64,000 nucleotides of DNA from NCBI GenBank assembly GCA_008711295.1, contig VUYV01000003.1:3569678-3633677 (forward strand). Reading direction: 5' to 3'. Below, piece after piece: positions 38,761-49,400 of this stretch; position 1 is the first letter of the stretch, and each line of letters starts with the position of its first letter. The position numbers and the translations under genes were made by a program. This DNA is from Anarhynchus alexandrinus. Taxonomy: Eukaryota; Chordata; Aves; Charadriiformes; Charadriidae. The notes beneath the pieces are model-generated. The model was not told where the DNA came from and searched no databases. It was given only the letters and a program-made list of their open reading frames with translations.

Positions 38761-41700
38761 CTCATAAATAAGAGCCAACAGTGGCCCTAAATATGACCAA
38801 TACAAATTAGAGAATAAAGTACCAAGAATATATCCAAGACCACAAGTGATGCAACTAGGAAATATAAAGCTCATGGCATCATTCATCCAATAGTTAAGTG
38901 AGTTTATAAGTGAACTACAGACATGTCTTCTGAGGAGAGAGACAAATGGCTATAGAACTGAATGAGAATGCATGGGAGAACAAAAGGCTTGTGGAACACT
39001 GGGAAAAGATCACATTTACTTAAAAGCATCAATTCAAATATAGCCTAGGCAAGTGGCAACAGATAATCATTACTTGAGAGGATTAGCTGGGGTTTACGTG
39101 AAAGAGTGAGATAGTCTTATTTAACTTTTCAGTGTTTTCTATTTGTATGACAATGCTAATTATCGTATACCAGAAAAGCCAGGTACTCATTAAGGATGGT
39201 CTGGATTACGGCATAGAAAGAGCTATTCTGTCTGGATTATACTGGTGGCACTATTTTGTGATAAAGTTAAGGAGCTCGAGTCTTTCTTAATAGTGTCACA
39301 TTATCTGCCAGTTACCAACTGATGTAAAATCCATAGAGGCCACTCTCGAGTTTTTCTTCAGAAATTCCTCAATTCTGGCTGGTGTTGCATGAAGACAGAG
39401 TAGGAATGACCTGTCATAACTTTCTAGATTTTCTATCTTTCCTGTGTTTACTGACAATGCACTATAAAGTTGCTGAAGGCCTAACAGATAGCTATTTTGT
39501 AATAATGTCACTTGAATTTATCAAAATCAAGAAGTAGGCAGTTGAAGTCAGAATTTTTTTTTTCCCATGCCAAGTGAAAATTACAGAAATATCTGGAACA
39601 TTTAGCAGGATTGCTGGTGTCCTCTAACGTTAATCAATTTTCTGTTATTTCTGTGGAATTCATGAGTGTTGACAACAAGGATGATAACTTACAGAGGAAG
39701 TTCATGCCTGCTTGTGAACAAAAGGAGGGATCCATCTCCTACACATTTACAGAAACTGCCAACTTCAGCTATGTTTTCCTGATTCTTTATTTCTAGACAG
39801 GCAGACCTCCTACCCAACCTTGCAGTAAGTCAGATTTCCAGTTCATATGTGTTCACAGGTATTCATATGCAGCAATTAGGCAGAAGAGTGAAATGTTATT
39901 TTTGTACAAAGATGTTTGGTATTACAACCACTCAAAATAAAATAAAAAAAATTAAAAGAAATTTAAAATTTCTTGGTTCAGTGAGAGCCTAAGTGTTTGC
40001 TCGAGCCTGAGCACAGGCTACTTGAGCTAGCTGGACTGAAAACTAGGTGAAACACAGGAAAAGGAAGCTACAACTCATTTTCCTGGAACAAAAGAGAACA
40101 AGTGCAATGTTGAGGCATGAGGGCAGATAACTGGGCCTGGCAGTAAGGTTAAGCTAACTGAGGGCAAGAGAAACTCCTGAATATCGCGTGAGAATCTGCT
40201 GGACACAAGAGAGGCTGTAGTAAGAAGTTAATAAAAGTTACACGTAGTGCCACAAGGAGCAGCTGGGTTTCACAAACAGCTCAAGGGGGAGTTATGGGAG
40301 AAACAGACACACTTCATGGATAGCTGAACTGGGAGTACTGGAAATCTTTTTGGAAGCAGAGTCTTGCTAAGCCAACAGAACTTTTTTAGGCATCTCAAGG
40401 CTACGATGAGTGTGAGATTACTTTAAGTAACACTAGAAATACCAAAATGGGGAATGGATGTAGCAACACTGGCCTTAAAGAGAAAAGAGAAATTGGGGGC
40501 AGGTTGTTTATCTGTGAGGAGACAAGGATGAAAAAGCGAGGGATCATGGTGGATGAGAAGCAGCATACACAGCAAAAAGGAAAGAAGGGGGGAAGAAAGC
40601 ATCTGGTTGTATGCAAGCAGGTGCAAATCTAATGCCTGAACATGGCTGTTCATCCTATCTTCTTATTAAACACCATTCCAAACTCTCTTTCCTCCCAAGT
40701 GTGTCATCTACTCTGTGTGTACACACATATGAGATGCTAGCAAATTTCAGACTTGACTAGCCAGCAAGGAAATGAAGACTGGAGAGATTATAGGCCTGTG
40801 ACTGGATACAAGTGTGAAAGTAGGTCAAAAGAAAGCTGCCAGAGACCTCTGTATGCGAGTTTGAGCCTCTTTAAGCCAGCAAGTAAGAACAAGATTGGGC
40901 CATTTACAGCTCATGCTTATGTGAGTGCTCTTTGTCAGTATGTTGTGCCTGAACAGCTAGAAGTGATGTTCTCCTGTGTATACTGATCATCTTGTGGCCA
41001 GCCATGCTCACAGTCTGTGTATGCAGGGGTATTATACACTGGCATATTAGCAATAACAGGAATGGGAAAAGCAGCAGCCTGGCATTTAGCAGGGATGGGG
41101 GGACCCCCCTCTGGCTCTAGCAGAGCGGGAAGGAGAAGTCCCATCAGTGCCAAAGTCCACTGGTCTTCTCTTAACATGCACAAGCATTGAAACACAATTC
41201 TGAGTTGTATGTGGTATTTATCCTCAACCATCAACTTATGCTTACATCGTGATCTACAGTATTTAGCTTCACTTAAATACTTTTTGCATTTCAGTGTCTC
41301 ACAGATGCATAACTTGCCCTGTTCAATATTTATTGTTTATCAAACAGACAATAAAAACTCCAAAAAGAGCAGTTACTGAGGCTCTTTATGAAACAAGGAC
41401 TTGATTTTGTGTTCTTTAAACCCATTATCCACCTCTTAAAGTGACTGCAATAAGTTTTATAGATTATTGACCCGGTTTACTTTCATTTCATTGATAACCC
41501 ATTATCATATATCACAGTAACATAATTGCTGATCACACACACTTCACAGAGCCCTGCCACCTCTAGCCTGCAGGTAAACCAATGGATGCAGCAAGCCTTG
41601 CAAATGCTGTTCACGTATGAGTAACAGCTGCTCAGAAGCGTGGTACATTTAAAGGCCGAGTTACTGACCTGGCCAACATACAGCATGCCCAAGAACACAT

Positions 41701-41999
41701 GTACAAACACTCCAGCTTCAAGTACCTGCAAGAAATCGGATTTATCCTGTCACAGCTCCAACTGGTGATACACACAGAAAAGGGACCTCACATCACCTTT
41801 CAAGGACCTGATGCTGGCGTTTCAGCCATTAAACTAATGATTCACACTAGTGTCTACTATTATTTTGGCAGCTTTAAAACAAGATGTATTTATTCTGTTT
41901 CAAATAGCTCTTCTCAACTGTGGACCATGTCCACAATTTCTATTAAAAGAAAGCTGACATTTCAACAGTCCAGTAATGAATTGGTTTTTTCAGAGTGAT
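38761..41999. other. Mostly unique DNA, no gene confirmed
   Basis: No confirmed gene. The region 39980-41240 is less AT-rich than usual and contains purine-rich tracts (40440-40610). It may hold repeats too old to recognise. The 99-codon minus-strand frame at 40935-41234 has a leucine-rich stretch (LALMGLLLPALLEP) resembling a short signal segment, but has no family match, no kept start context and no neighbours. I do not call it a gene. The frame at 41483-41731 is cysteine-rich by chance. Confidence 0.5.
41994..41999. repeat. Left target-site duplication of LTR 42000
   Basis: AGTGAT here is repeated at 42717-42722 on the other side of the LTR. A 6-bp duplication fits the class II (ERVK-like, including alpharetrovirus-like) integrases of birds. 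Because of base overlap the exact length could be 5 or 6. Confidence 0.7.
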
Positions 42000-42343
42000 T
42001 GTCCTGGTTTGAGATAAAACAGGACCGATTTTCTCTTCAGCAACTTCACTTTTTAGCTAGGCCTCTTCTAACTACTGAAATTAACAGCATATTGTGCAGA
42101 AACTGTTCGTGCTCAGACTGATAAGACCAATGTTTATAGCCCATGCCCAGGCATGGTATGCAGAGAGGCTCCTGCTTATACTTATTGCTATAACACCCAA
42201 GGGCAGATAATTTTGTTACTTGCCCCATCATAGGGTCTGAAGCAGAAAAGCGTAGGGGGGTCCCACCTGCAGGGAGAAGCGGACAGGACAGGTGACCCAA
42301 AACTGACCAACAGGGTATTCCATCCCATCTGCCTCATGCTCAG

Positions 42344-42350
42344 TATAAAA
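42344..42350 (+). promoter_or_regulatory. LTR TATA box
   Basis: TATAAAA in the sequence CTCAGTATAAAAGC, 345 bp into the LTR. Transcription would be expected to start about 25-30 bases downstream, near 42375. Confidence 0.7.
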
Positions 42351-42590
42351 GCTGAGGGATCAAAGGGTCAGCCTTCTTTCTTCAGTGGCCGACGTCTGAG
42401 GACGACTCTGTCTGTTCGTCTGCCTTTGATCCCGATCCTGAATGCAGATCCGGAACCCAGTTCCCATCTGTCACTGAGTCCGGTCAGAGACTTCTCAGTG
42501 CCAGTCGGTGCCGTGATTGTCATCTTGGGAGCTTGATACAGTTTTGTATATATTGTATATATTTCCTTTTTATTTTATTATTAATATTTC

Positions 42591-42596
42591 ATTAAA
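42591..42596 (+). terminator. LTR poly(A) signal
   Basis: ATTAAA in an AT-rich segment, followed by T-rich and TC-rich sequence within 40 bases. It sits at the R/U5 position expected for a retroviral LTR. Confidence 0.6.
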
Positions 42597-42716
42597 GTAA
42601 TTTAGTTCCTTCTAAATTCATAAGTTTCTCTCTCTCTCTCCTTCCTTTCTTCGGAGAGAGGTAGGGGAGAACATCTGTCATTCTGCCTGAGTGGCAAATC
42701 TGGCCCAAACCACAAA

Positions 42717-42722
42717 AGTGAT
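42717..42722. repeat. Right target-site duplication of LTR 42000
   Basis: AGTGAT, identical to 41994-41999 on the left flank. Confidence 0.7.
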
Positions 42723-43300
42723 GCTGTTTTCAGAGTTCTTTTGTTTTCTGAGAACGTGAATTTCAAGTTCATTTAGAATTGTTTCCCCACATGTTTTTGA
42801 TCATCACAGTTATGCCTTCAATAACTATACATGCACTTTTATGTCTCTGCTCATTTCCTTAAGTAAAATAGCAACAACAACAAAAAAAGGATATTAAGCT
42901 CTTCCTCCCTTCNCCCCCCCAGGAACAGAGAAAGACACAACGTGTATTTTTTAATTAAAATTTTGGAATGCTTTCTAACAACTGCTAATTTTATGCTGAG
43001 CAAAATAAAAGAATTGGTCCTACACTTCATGTGCAGAAAATACTTTTGTTTGAAAATAATGGCAACAGGTATTAAAGAATTGTATTGCCAAACAATATTG
43101 GTGCATGATCCATTTCTGCCTGCATGATGTGGTGAAAGAACACAAGAATTTGCAAATAAATATCTAATAATAATTTTTGACATTTGCAAAGCATGTGAAG
43201 TTATAGTATTCTTCATCAATATGCACCATCCCACATATCCATATTCATCCAATTTGTATCAGAAAAGAACAAAACTGCAGACACATCTGTGAATTTTTCA

Positions 43301-43363
43301 CAGTCATTTGAATCATCNCTTATCAGGCGATCGACGATCGACGATCAGTCGAATCATCCTTAT
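43301..43363. other. Probable assembly artefact: short duplication around CGATCGA insert
   Basis: GAATCATCNCTTAT (43310-43323) is repeated as GAATCATCCTTAT (43351-43363). A CAGTC precedes each copy. Between them is a segment made of CGATCGA-type units with GATC three times and about six CpG sites in under 30 bases, in otherwise CpG-poor DNA. The ambiguous base at 43318 sits inside the first copy. This looks like a sequencing, polishing or junction artefact and not native sequence, though a small real insertion cannot be excluded. Confidence 0.7.
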
Positions 43364-44106
43364 ACTACAAGTCTCACTGCCAATATTCACATAAATAACA
43401 ATTGGAGTAATATTCTGTAACCTCAACCTCCCCATTTACCTTTAGTGAACAGCACAATACTATGCAGAACAGTGACAGGGTACTCTACATCCCCATTATA
43501 CAGATTAAGTAGCAAATTGAAAGCCCTTTAGACAGTCTAAGTAAGTTTACTTCTCCAGTTCCTACTTACAATTTCCACTATTTTTCTTATTATTATTTTT
43601 GCAGTTTTGCACAAAGAAACCCTATTAATCTTACTCTTATCTCATGCACCTAAAAAACCAAATAAGCTAATACATCCAATATTTTATGTGCCCACAGAAG
43701 GCAAAACGGACACAATTCTGAAACATGAAAGGTATTTGTTACCTGCTACAAATGGAAATTCACGAAGATGAAAGTTAGAGCTAAAGCATTATAAATATTA
43801 AAAAAAAACCCAGATTTTATTAAAAAAATAGTATCAGGGAATGATTCAGTTGATAAATCTAATCCCTAAAAGTCAAGATATAGGAAGTATTGATCTGTCT
43901 TTGATAGCAGAAATTACAACAGATGGTGCCCCTGTTTGCAATTGTTTTGTTACATTTTCCTTTCCTTACAGGAAAATCATAGACAATTTATTATTTAAAA
44001 ATATATTTTGGTACAGTGAATGCCGATTTTATATTATAATTACACTCCTAAAAGAATTCTCTTCTAGATAGTTTTAATTCATCATTTTGATCCTATGAAT
44101 GCTACT

Positions 44107-44135
44107 GGGGGGGTGGAGGGGGACAGGGGACAGGG
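44107..44135 (+). other. G-quadruplex motif
   Basis: Runs G7, G5, G4 and G3 are separated by loops TGGA, ACA and ACA. This satisfies the usual four-run, short-loop pattern for an intramolecular G-quadruplex on the plus strand. It lies in AT-rich unique DNA, with no gene nearby. Confidence 0.8.
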
Positions 44136-44445
44136 ACATGGAGAGTAGAGAATATAAGCAAGAGTTGTTTTTTGTTTTTTAAAATTGATCAAGCAATTTT
44201 AAAATGTCTCAAGTTCGGCATCAAAATGCATCTAGCACGGAGGGAACTAATGCTCAGTACCATTTAATTTTAGTAGCCAAATAAATATTTAAAATTAACT
44301 GAAAATTCCAGATACGCACCAGTATTCACACTGCAGATTGGCTTCCAACTGATAGTTAGAAGCTTTGTTTTTCTGATATTATTTGGCTATCATTCAGGTT
44401 AGACTTCATGATAGGGTATAGGATAACAAGAGATCATCTGATTAA

Positions 44446-45274
44446 TATTCATGGACCACGTCCTCCAAGCTCAGGAGCAATGCATTCCAACAAAGAAGTA
44501 GTCAAGCAAAACCATGAAGAGACCTTCATGGATGAACAGCTTGCAAACCTCATGAAATCCAACAAGGCCAAGTGCAAGGCCGTACATGTGGGTCGGGGCC
44601 ATCCCAAGCACAAATACAGGGTGGGTGATGAGTGGATTGAGAGCAGCCCTGAGAAGGACTTAGGGGTGTTGGTGGACGAGAAGCTCAACATGAGCCAGCA
44701 ATGTACGCTTGCAGCCCAGAAAGACAACCAGTACCCTGGGCTGCATCAAAAGCAGCATGCCCAGCAGGTCAACAGAGGTGATTCTGCACCTCTACTCAGC
44801 TCTGGGGACATCCCACTTTTATTACTGCATCCAGCTCTGGAGGCACCAACATAAGAAGGGCATGGACCTGTTGGAGGCGAGTGCAGACGAGGGCCACAAA
44901 GACGACCAGAGGGCTAGAGCACCTCACCTATGAGAACAGGCTGAGAGAGTTGGGGTTATTTAGTCTGGAGAAGAGAAGGCTTATTGTAGCCTTCCAGTAT
45001 CTGAAGGGGACCTACAGGAAAGATGGGGAGGGACTTTTTACAAGGGAGTGTAAGGATAGGATGAGGGATAATGATTTTTAAACTGAAAGAGGGTAGATTA
45101 GATATTAGGAAGAAATTCTTTACTGTGAGGGTGGTAAGACATTGGAAGAGGTTGCCTTGGGAAGTCATGGATGTCCCCTTCCCTGGAATTGTTCAAGGCC
45201 AGGTTGGATGGAGCTTTGATCAACCTAGTCTAGTGGAAGGTATCCCTAACCATGGCAGGAAGGCTGGAACTAGA
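44446..45274 (+). mobile_element. CR1 LINE with internal deletion and lost 3' tail
   Basis: The left part (44446 to about 44540) matches the CR1 ORF2 linker after the endonuclease, with the landmark CTCCAAGCTCAGGAGC. The sequence then jumps at about 44540 to the late reverse transcriptase region coding NKAKCK. Roughly the whole catalytic core, including the motifs around the active-site aspartates, is missing between them. The right part continues through the ORF2 C-terminus to GGAACTAGATGATCC (near 45274), and there stops before the 3' UTR hairpin and the terminal repeat. Both an internal deletion and loss of the 3' end are unusual for CR1, which normally keeps its 3' end. It abuts a GC-rich block of unknown origin. 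Confidence 0.9.
44455..45235 (+). pseudogene. Broken CR1 ORF2 remnant
   Basis: Coding similarity is spread over several frames: [42 protein letters not shown] and AAQKDN up to about 44725; then SALGTSHFYYCIQLW around 44790-44850; then [24 protein letters not shown] at 44900-44980; and RLDIRKKFFTVRVVRHWKRLPWE from about 45090. At least three frameshifts separate these blocks, at about 44730, 44880 and 45080. A four-residue gap after EKRR removes the usual RGDL-like step. The gene is dead, and no endonuclease or polymerase activity remains. Confidence 0.85.
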
Positions 45275-45934
45275 TGATCCCATACACTCAAATGAGTTCA
45301 GAGACACAATGGCAGGAGTGGGAGCCCAAATAATACTCTGCCCAAGCTGCTCCCAGGCCCATCCCAGGAGCCATCAGCCCATCAAAGGCCCACCTCCACA
45401 AGCCCAGAGGAGCACAGGGATGCACAAACACAGGTGGGAACCCAAACAGAGGGCTCCCAAGGAACAAACACCCCATCTAGGTCCCTCTCAGGGCTGTCCC
45501 AGCAGACCCTCAGCCCCATTGTTCAGATGTGAAACCCATCACCATAAGTCAATGGAAGAGCTCTGAAGTGAACCTTTTGGATGGAGGTAGGGAATTCACT
45601 GCCCAGGGGTGTGGAACACATTTTGGGATACAGGGAATCCGTGATACTTATTATGGGATGTTTAGGGGAAAAAGAAAAGGTGAGGAAAGGAGACATCAAG
45701 GTAGTTTGAGAAGGAATAAGCATGGGAAAGTAGAGGGATAGGGGGATGAAAGGGGCTGGTCACGTGTAAAAACGTGGCTGGTGAGTGTGCTTGTCTGGCC
45801 CTGTTCTGTCTCTGATCAGCACATTATGTCTGCTCCTCTCCTTACACTCTATTTCTAACTTTTTCCTGGGTGAGGGACTCTATCTGTGTGCATGTGTGAG
45901 GGGGGTTGAGTGCACCAAATGAAGTGGTACCAGG
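45275..45934. other. GC-rich block of unknown origin
   Basis: Sequence here is much richer in GC and purines than the window average and has the look of an interspersed repeat, but I cannot name a family. Features include CCCAGGCCCATCCCAGG near 45350, a G-rich run at 45733-45760 and CACGTG at 45763-45768. Overlapping open frames on both strands reflect composition. It begins exactly where the CR1 breaks off, so one event may have created both. Confidence 0.4.
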
Positions 45935-46400
45935 GCTCAGATCCTGGAGAACTGCTGGGGAGACCATGGGTCTCCAGAGGCAAGACCCATTTGTGCAAGC
46001 ATGTCTACACAAATGCAGGCACACATGCGTTTTTGTGCACACAATTATGTGCATGTTTCTCTCTTTTGGATAAGGCACCTGGGAAGAGCAAGGATCCAGG
46101 ATCAGCTATTGGCTTGTGCATACAAGGCTGGCTGCTGTAGGGACCCACAAGGTGTGCACATGTGTGTGCATGCCAGTGTATGCAAAGGGGTCCATACATC
46201 CTGCTGGCAGCTGGGTTGCGGGCCTCAGGGCTCACATGCCCAGGTGCCAGCAATTGGGAAGACTGGGATCCAGGGGCAGCTACTGGGCAGCCTAAGCCCA
46301 GCTGCTGGAGCAAAACATATTGTACACATGCAAATATATTCCCAGTAATGGGCCTCCATCCTGCTCAGCCAGACAAGGGAACAGGATGAGGCTGGATTTA
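45935..46400. repeat. Degenerate three-unit tandem repeat, period about 150-175 bp
   Basis: Three units begin at 45940 (GATCCTGGAGAACTGCTGGG), 46093 (GATCCAGGATCAGCTATTGG) and 46267 (GATCCAGGGGCAGCTACTGG). The starts are 153 and 174 bases apart. Within units, further blocks line up: a GCTGCTG phrase, a stretch of alternating GTGCACATG-like bases, and CATCCTGCT with GCAGC or CAGCC nearby (units 2 and 3). The copies are strongly diverged. It may be an old minisatellite or the inner part of an unclassified transposon. Confidence 0.6.
46152..46173. other. Alternating purine-pyrimidine run (Z-DNA candidate)
   Basis: Twenty-two bases of strict alternation with many GT/AC steps lie in the second tandem unit. 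Similar but interrupted stretches occur in the first unit (46018-46055). Confidence 0.6.
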
Positions 46401-49400
46401 GGCCCTCCAACACTTGTGTTTCCATGCAAAAGCAGAATTGTGGATGCTTACAACAAGCAGACTATGCATGGCACTGTAAGAGTCGAGATATTTCACTTCA
46501 TTGGTTCGCAATTCATTTTTAACAAGTGAGTTTTGGATTTGCATCTGATTTGCAAGCCTTGGGGACTGCAGTCAAACAATGCTCTTTCCAGGCTTCAGCT
46601 AAGACAGACCTTAAACTGAAAGATGTTACTGTTGACCTATGGCAAGAGTACTATCTCCCCTCCCTCCCCAATCCCAACACAATTATTAGAATTATTAGAT
46701 GCACAAAACACACAGGTATTCCAACTTTTATATATACAATGCAGAGAAACAGAAATAGTCTAAAGTTTCAATCTTGCATTTCATTAAGCGCATTCATTCA
46801 TTCAGCATTGCTGACACTTACACACTAAATAGAGGAAAGTTTAAAGATTAAATCTCCCACTAAAAAAAAGAAACAAAAAAAACCCCAAAAACCACAGAGC
46901 ACCATAGCTTGACTTTACCAATACTATACTTTTTTCCCTAGAAACAAGGCACCATAAAATAGCCTAACACAACATCTTAATTCTAGTAGTAATGATGTAT
47001 TTTGTCCGTTTTGCAGAAGCGATTAGTAGTATGGATTTTAGCTAAAACGGGACCTCTGTTTGCTAGTATTGAGGATTTACAAACCCTTTTTTCTGGTCAA
47101 GCTTCTAGAAAGCAGTAGAGTCTCAAACAATGAGCCAGGCTGAACTCTGCAGTAAGATGACAATTTAAGCAATGTATAAATTCGACAATGTAATAGGAAA
47201 AGATAAAGCCATATGAATTCATTGGGCTTCCGTCTTCAAAGCAGTTTATAAATTAAACACTGGAGTTAACTCATGAAGGTATTAAGTGAACCTGCCTTAT
47301 GTGTTTGAAGACAGGATTAACTGAGCCCAGAGTTTCCTACCCTTGCCTGTTCGCTGTCTCTCAGCACAGTGTCACCCCTCCCCACATCAGAGGGGACAAG
47401 AGCTATCAAACTGGGGAACAGGGCATTGGGACCAGGGCGGGGGCACAGAGGCTAGCTGGCTGCCTAACTGTGCTAATAATCCCAGCCCATTTTTGCAAAA
47501 TGTCAGCCAGTACTGCGAGAGAAATGAAGTTCAATACTCAAATCTTAAAGCACATTTAACAGATGTTGCTACTAGCAACACAGTAACACTGTCATTGTAA
47601 CCTCTCCTGTCAAGGTTACTACTGCCAGTCTTTCAAGATATAGCATATTATCTATTCCATGAACATATAAATTATCATTGAATATACAAATTATATGCAA
47701 ATTTCATGCTTACTTTCAGCTGCCTGATTGCACAGTAAGTTTTCTGCAAACAGACTTCTTCTATGCAATTCCTTTTTTCTGGACATTAATTTTATCAGGA
47801 GCAAACAGGTTCAAAGAAGTCTTTAATGAGCTCTATTAAGCAGTATTTAATAATAATGATTTTTAATGGATTAAGATTAACATATTGTTATACTACATAT
47901 TGTTACACTGCTTTTCATTCTCTCAAATGGTCTGAGTGTTTTAATATATATATGGACACTTCTTCAGACTCCCTCCAGCACCTGTAGTTCACATTTTACA
48001 TATACTTCCTAGAGCTGCTGAGAGAAAGGACAGAGACAGATGTTTTTTACCCTGTAGGATATTCAAATGAGTAGCTGAAGAGGTGGAAAGAAGGGCAGGT
48101 CTAAATGCCTTACCCATTTATCTCCTAGAGCTACAACAGGTAAAACAACATTTGTGCGTACCATACTGTCAGCAGTTATCAATCTTCTACAAACTTCTTT
48201 CCCCTTAAGCAACCAAATCTTTTTTAAAAAAAAAAAAAAACAGAACAAATGAACTTCCAGACATACTTTTTTTTTAGAACNAAGGGTGGACATCTGATGT
48301 ATGCAGCTCAAGACTGAACATACAATCTCTGTATGCTATTAATGATAGAGCTTCCCGACTTCTCTATATGCAGCAGTAGATCAACAAGAAATGCATCTTA
48401 ACTTTAAGCATCAACTGCTTAAAATAGAAGTCATCTCTGTGTGTAGAAGCCCCAGCAGGTAGTAACTGCCTGCCTGGCACACCCACAGGGGTAGAGCCAC
48501 CACGCTGCATCTTCTCCAGCGGTGAAAGGCAGACTGCACCCTCGGGGTCAGGCAGAGAGGCAGACTCCTCTCCTACTACTGAATTTCACAGGACTTACAG
48601 GAACTCCTTCATTGCCTTCAGGCTTCTACTGCCTGACAAATTTAGAAGGAACCAGCCAGTACATTAAGAAGTTACCACAGATAACTCACATAGACACTAT
48701 AACTTTATCAGGAAGCCAGTATGTCTTTTAAAATTGTGCTGAAACAGAATTTCCTTAAATATAGACACACAACAGAATTCTCTCAAACTGGATTTCCATT
48801 AGCTACAAAAATGGCAAGATTGGTTATTCCTTTGACTTTGTGTCAACTTGTACTTTTAAATATCCACAGCCCACAAAGATGATTCACCTCTGAAAGGATT
48901 TTTCTTCCCAAGTGCATGCGTCACTGATTATAGTCTAGCTCATGCACAATCAGAATTCCATTACTTCGTACTGTAATTAAGTTTATGTGGATCAATTACT
49001 AAATTAATTCCAGGGTTATAATGTTATCATTAAAGTCAGAGAATGATTCAGGGAATTAACAGATACTGGATAGGCAACACTTCAGCCAAAACTGCCTTGA
49101 ACGCATTCCTCCCAACCTCAGTACAATGAGCACATTCCGAGTTTTCTTAAAACTAGTTTAACAAATTTAGTGGTGTCAGAAATAATGGTCCCACTCTGGC
49201 TTCAGGGTTTGCCTAAGCAACCACAAAAAGGAAAAAAAAAAAATTAGTTGTTTTTGTACTGGTTTAGTCCGTCTGCTGTGTTCCAGCTGCTGTTCTCCTG
49301 TGTTCAGACCGCTATAGAATTATAGGTCACCTCACTGGCTGGCAACGCATCTTCAAAATACACATTTAAATATTCTGATGTAATTATAACACAAAAATAT

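Larger units (their letters stand above)
42000..42716 (+). mobile_element. Solo LTR with intact promoter and poly(A) signal
   Basis: This 717-bp element starts TGTCCTGGTTTGAGATAAAA and ends in AAACCACAAA. The outer bases TGTCCTGGTTT and AAACCACA form an imperfect terminal inverted repeat. Layout is U3 (42000 to about 42373), TATA box TATAAAA (42344-42350), R, poly(A) signal ATTAAA (42591-42596), and U5 with a (TC)n run at 42627-42641. A 6-bp duplication AGTGAT flanks it. No viral coding sequence is present, so it is a solo LTR. It is better preserved than its relative at 35173. Host-driven or LTR-driven transcription would run rightward, towards the CR1 at 44446. The family name is not certain. 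Confidence 0.9.
42723..44445. other. Unique AT-rich DNA with artefact and G-rich motif
   Basis: No gene is recognised. It contains single ambiguous bases at 42913 (before C7) and 43318, a probable assembly artefact at 43301-43363, and a G-quadruplex motif at 44107-44135, each listed separately. Frames at 42851-43252 minus and 43841-44071 plus are low-complexity and not credible genes. Confidence 0.6.

Noticed and set aside
40935..41234. 99-codon minus-strand frame with a leucine-rich segment, considered as a retroviral envelope remnant or secreted peptide
   Set aside because: No neighbouring viral genes or LTR pair, no recognised motif; a hydrophobic stretch alone is not evidence.
43301..43363. 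CGATCGA units considered as a CRISPR-like or regulatory repeat
   Set aside because: Only a few overlapping units, next to an ambiguous base and a duplicated flank in a vertebrate genome; an artefact is more likely.
45252..46425. Many overlapping open frames in the GC-rich block
   Set aside because: They follow from GC content and tandem repetition; none resembles a protein.
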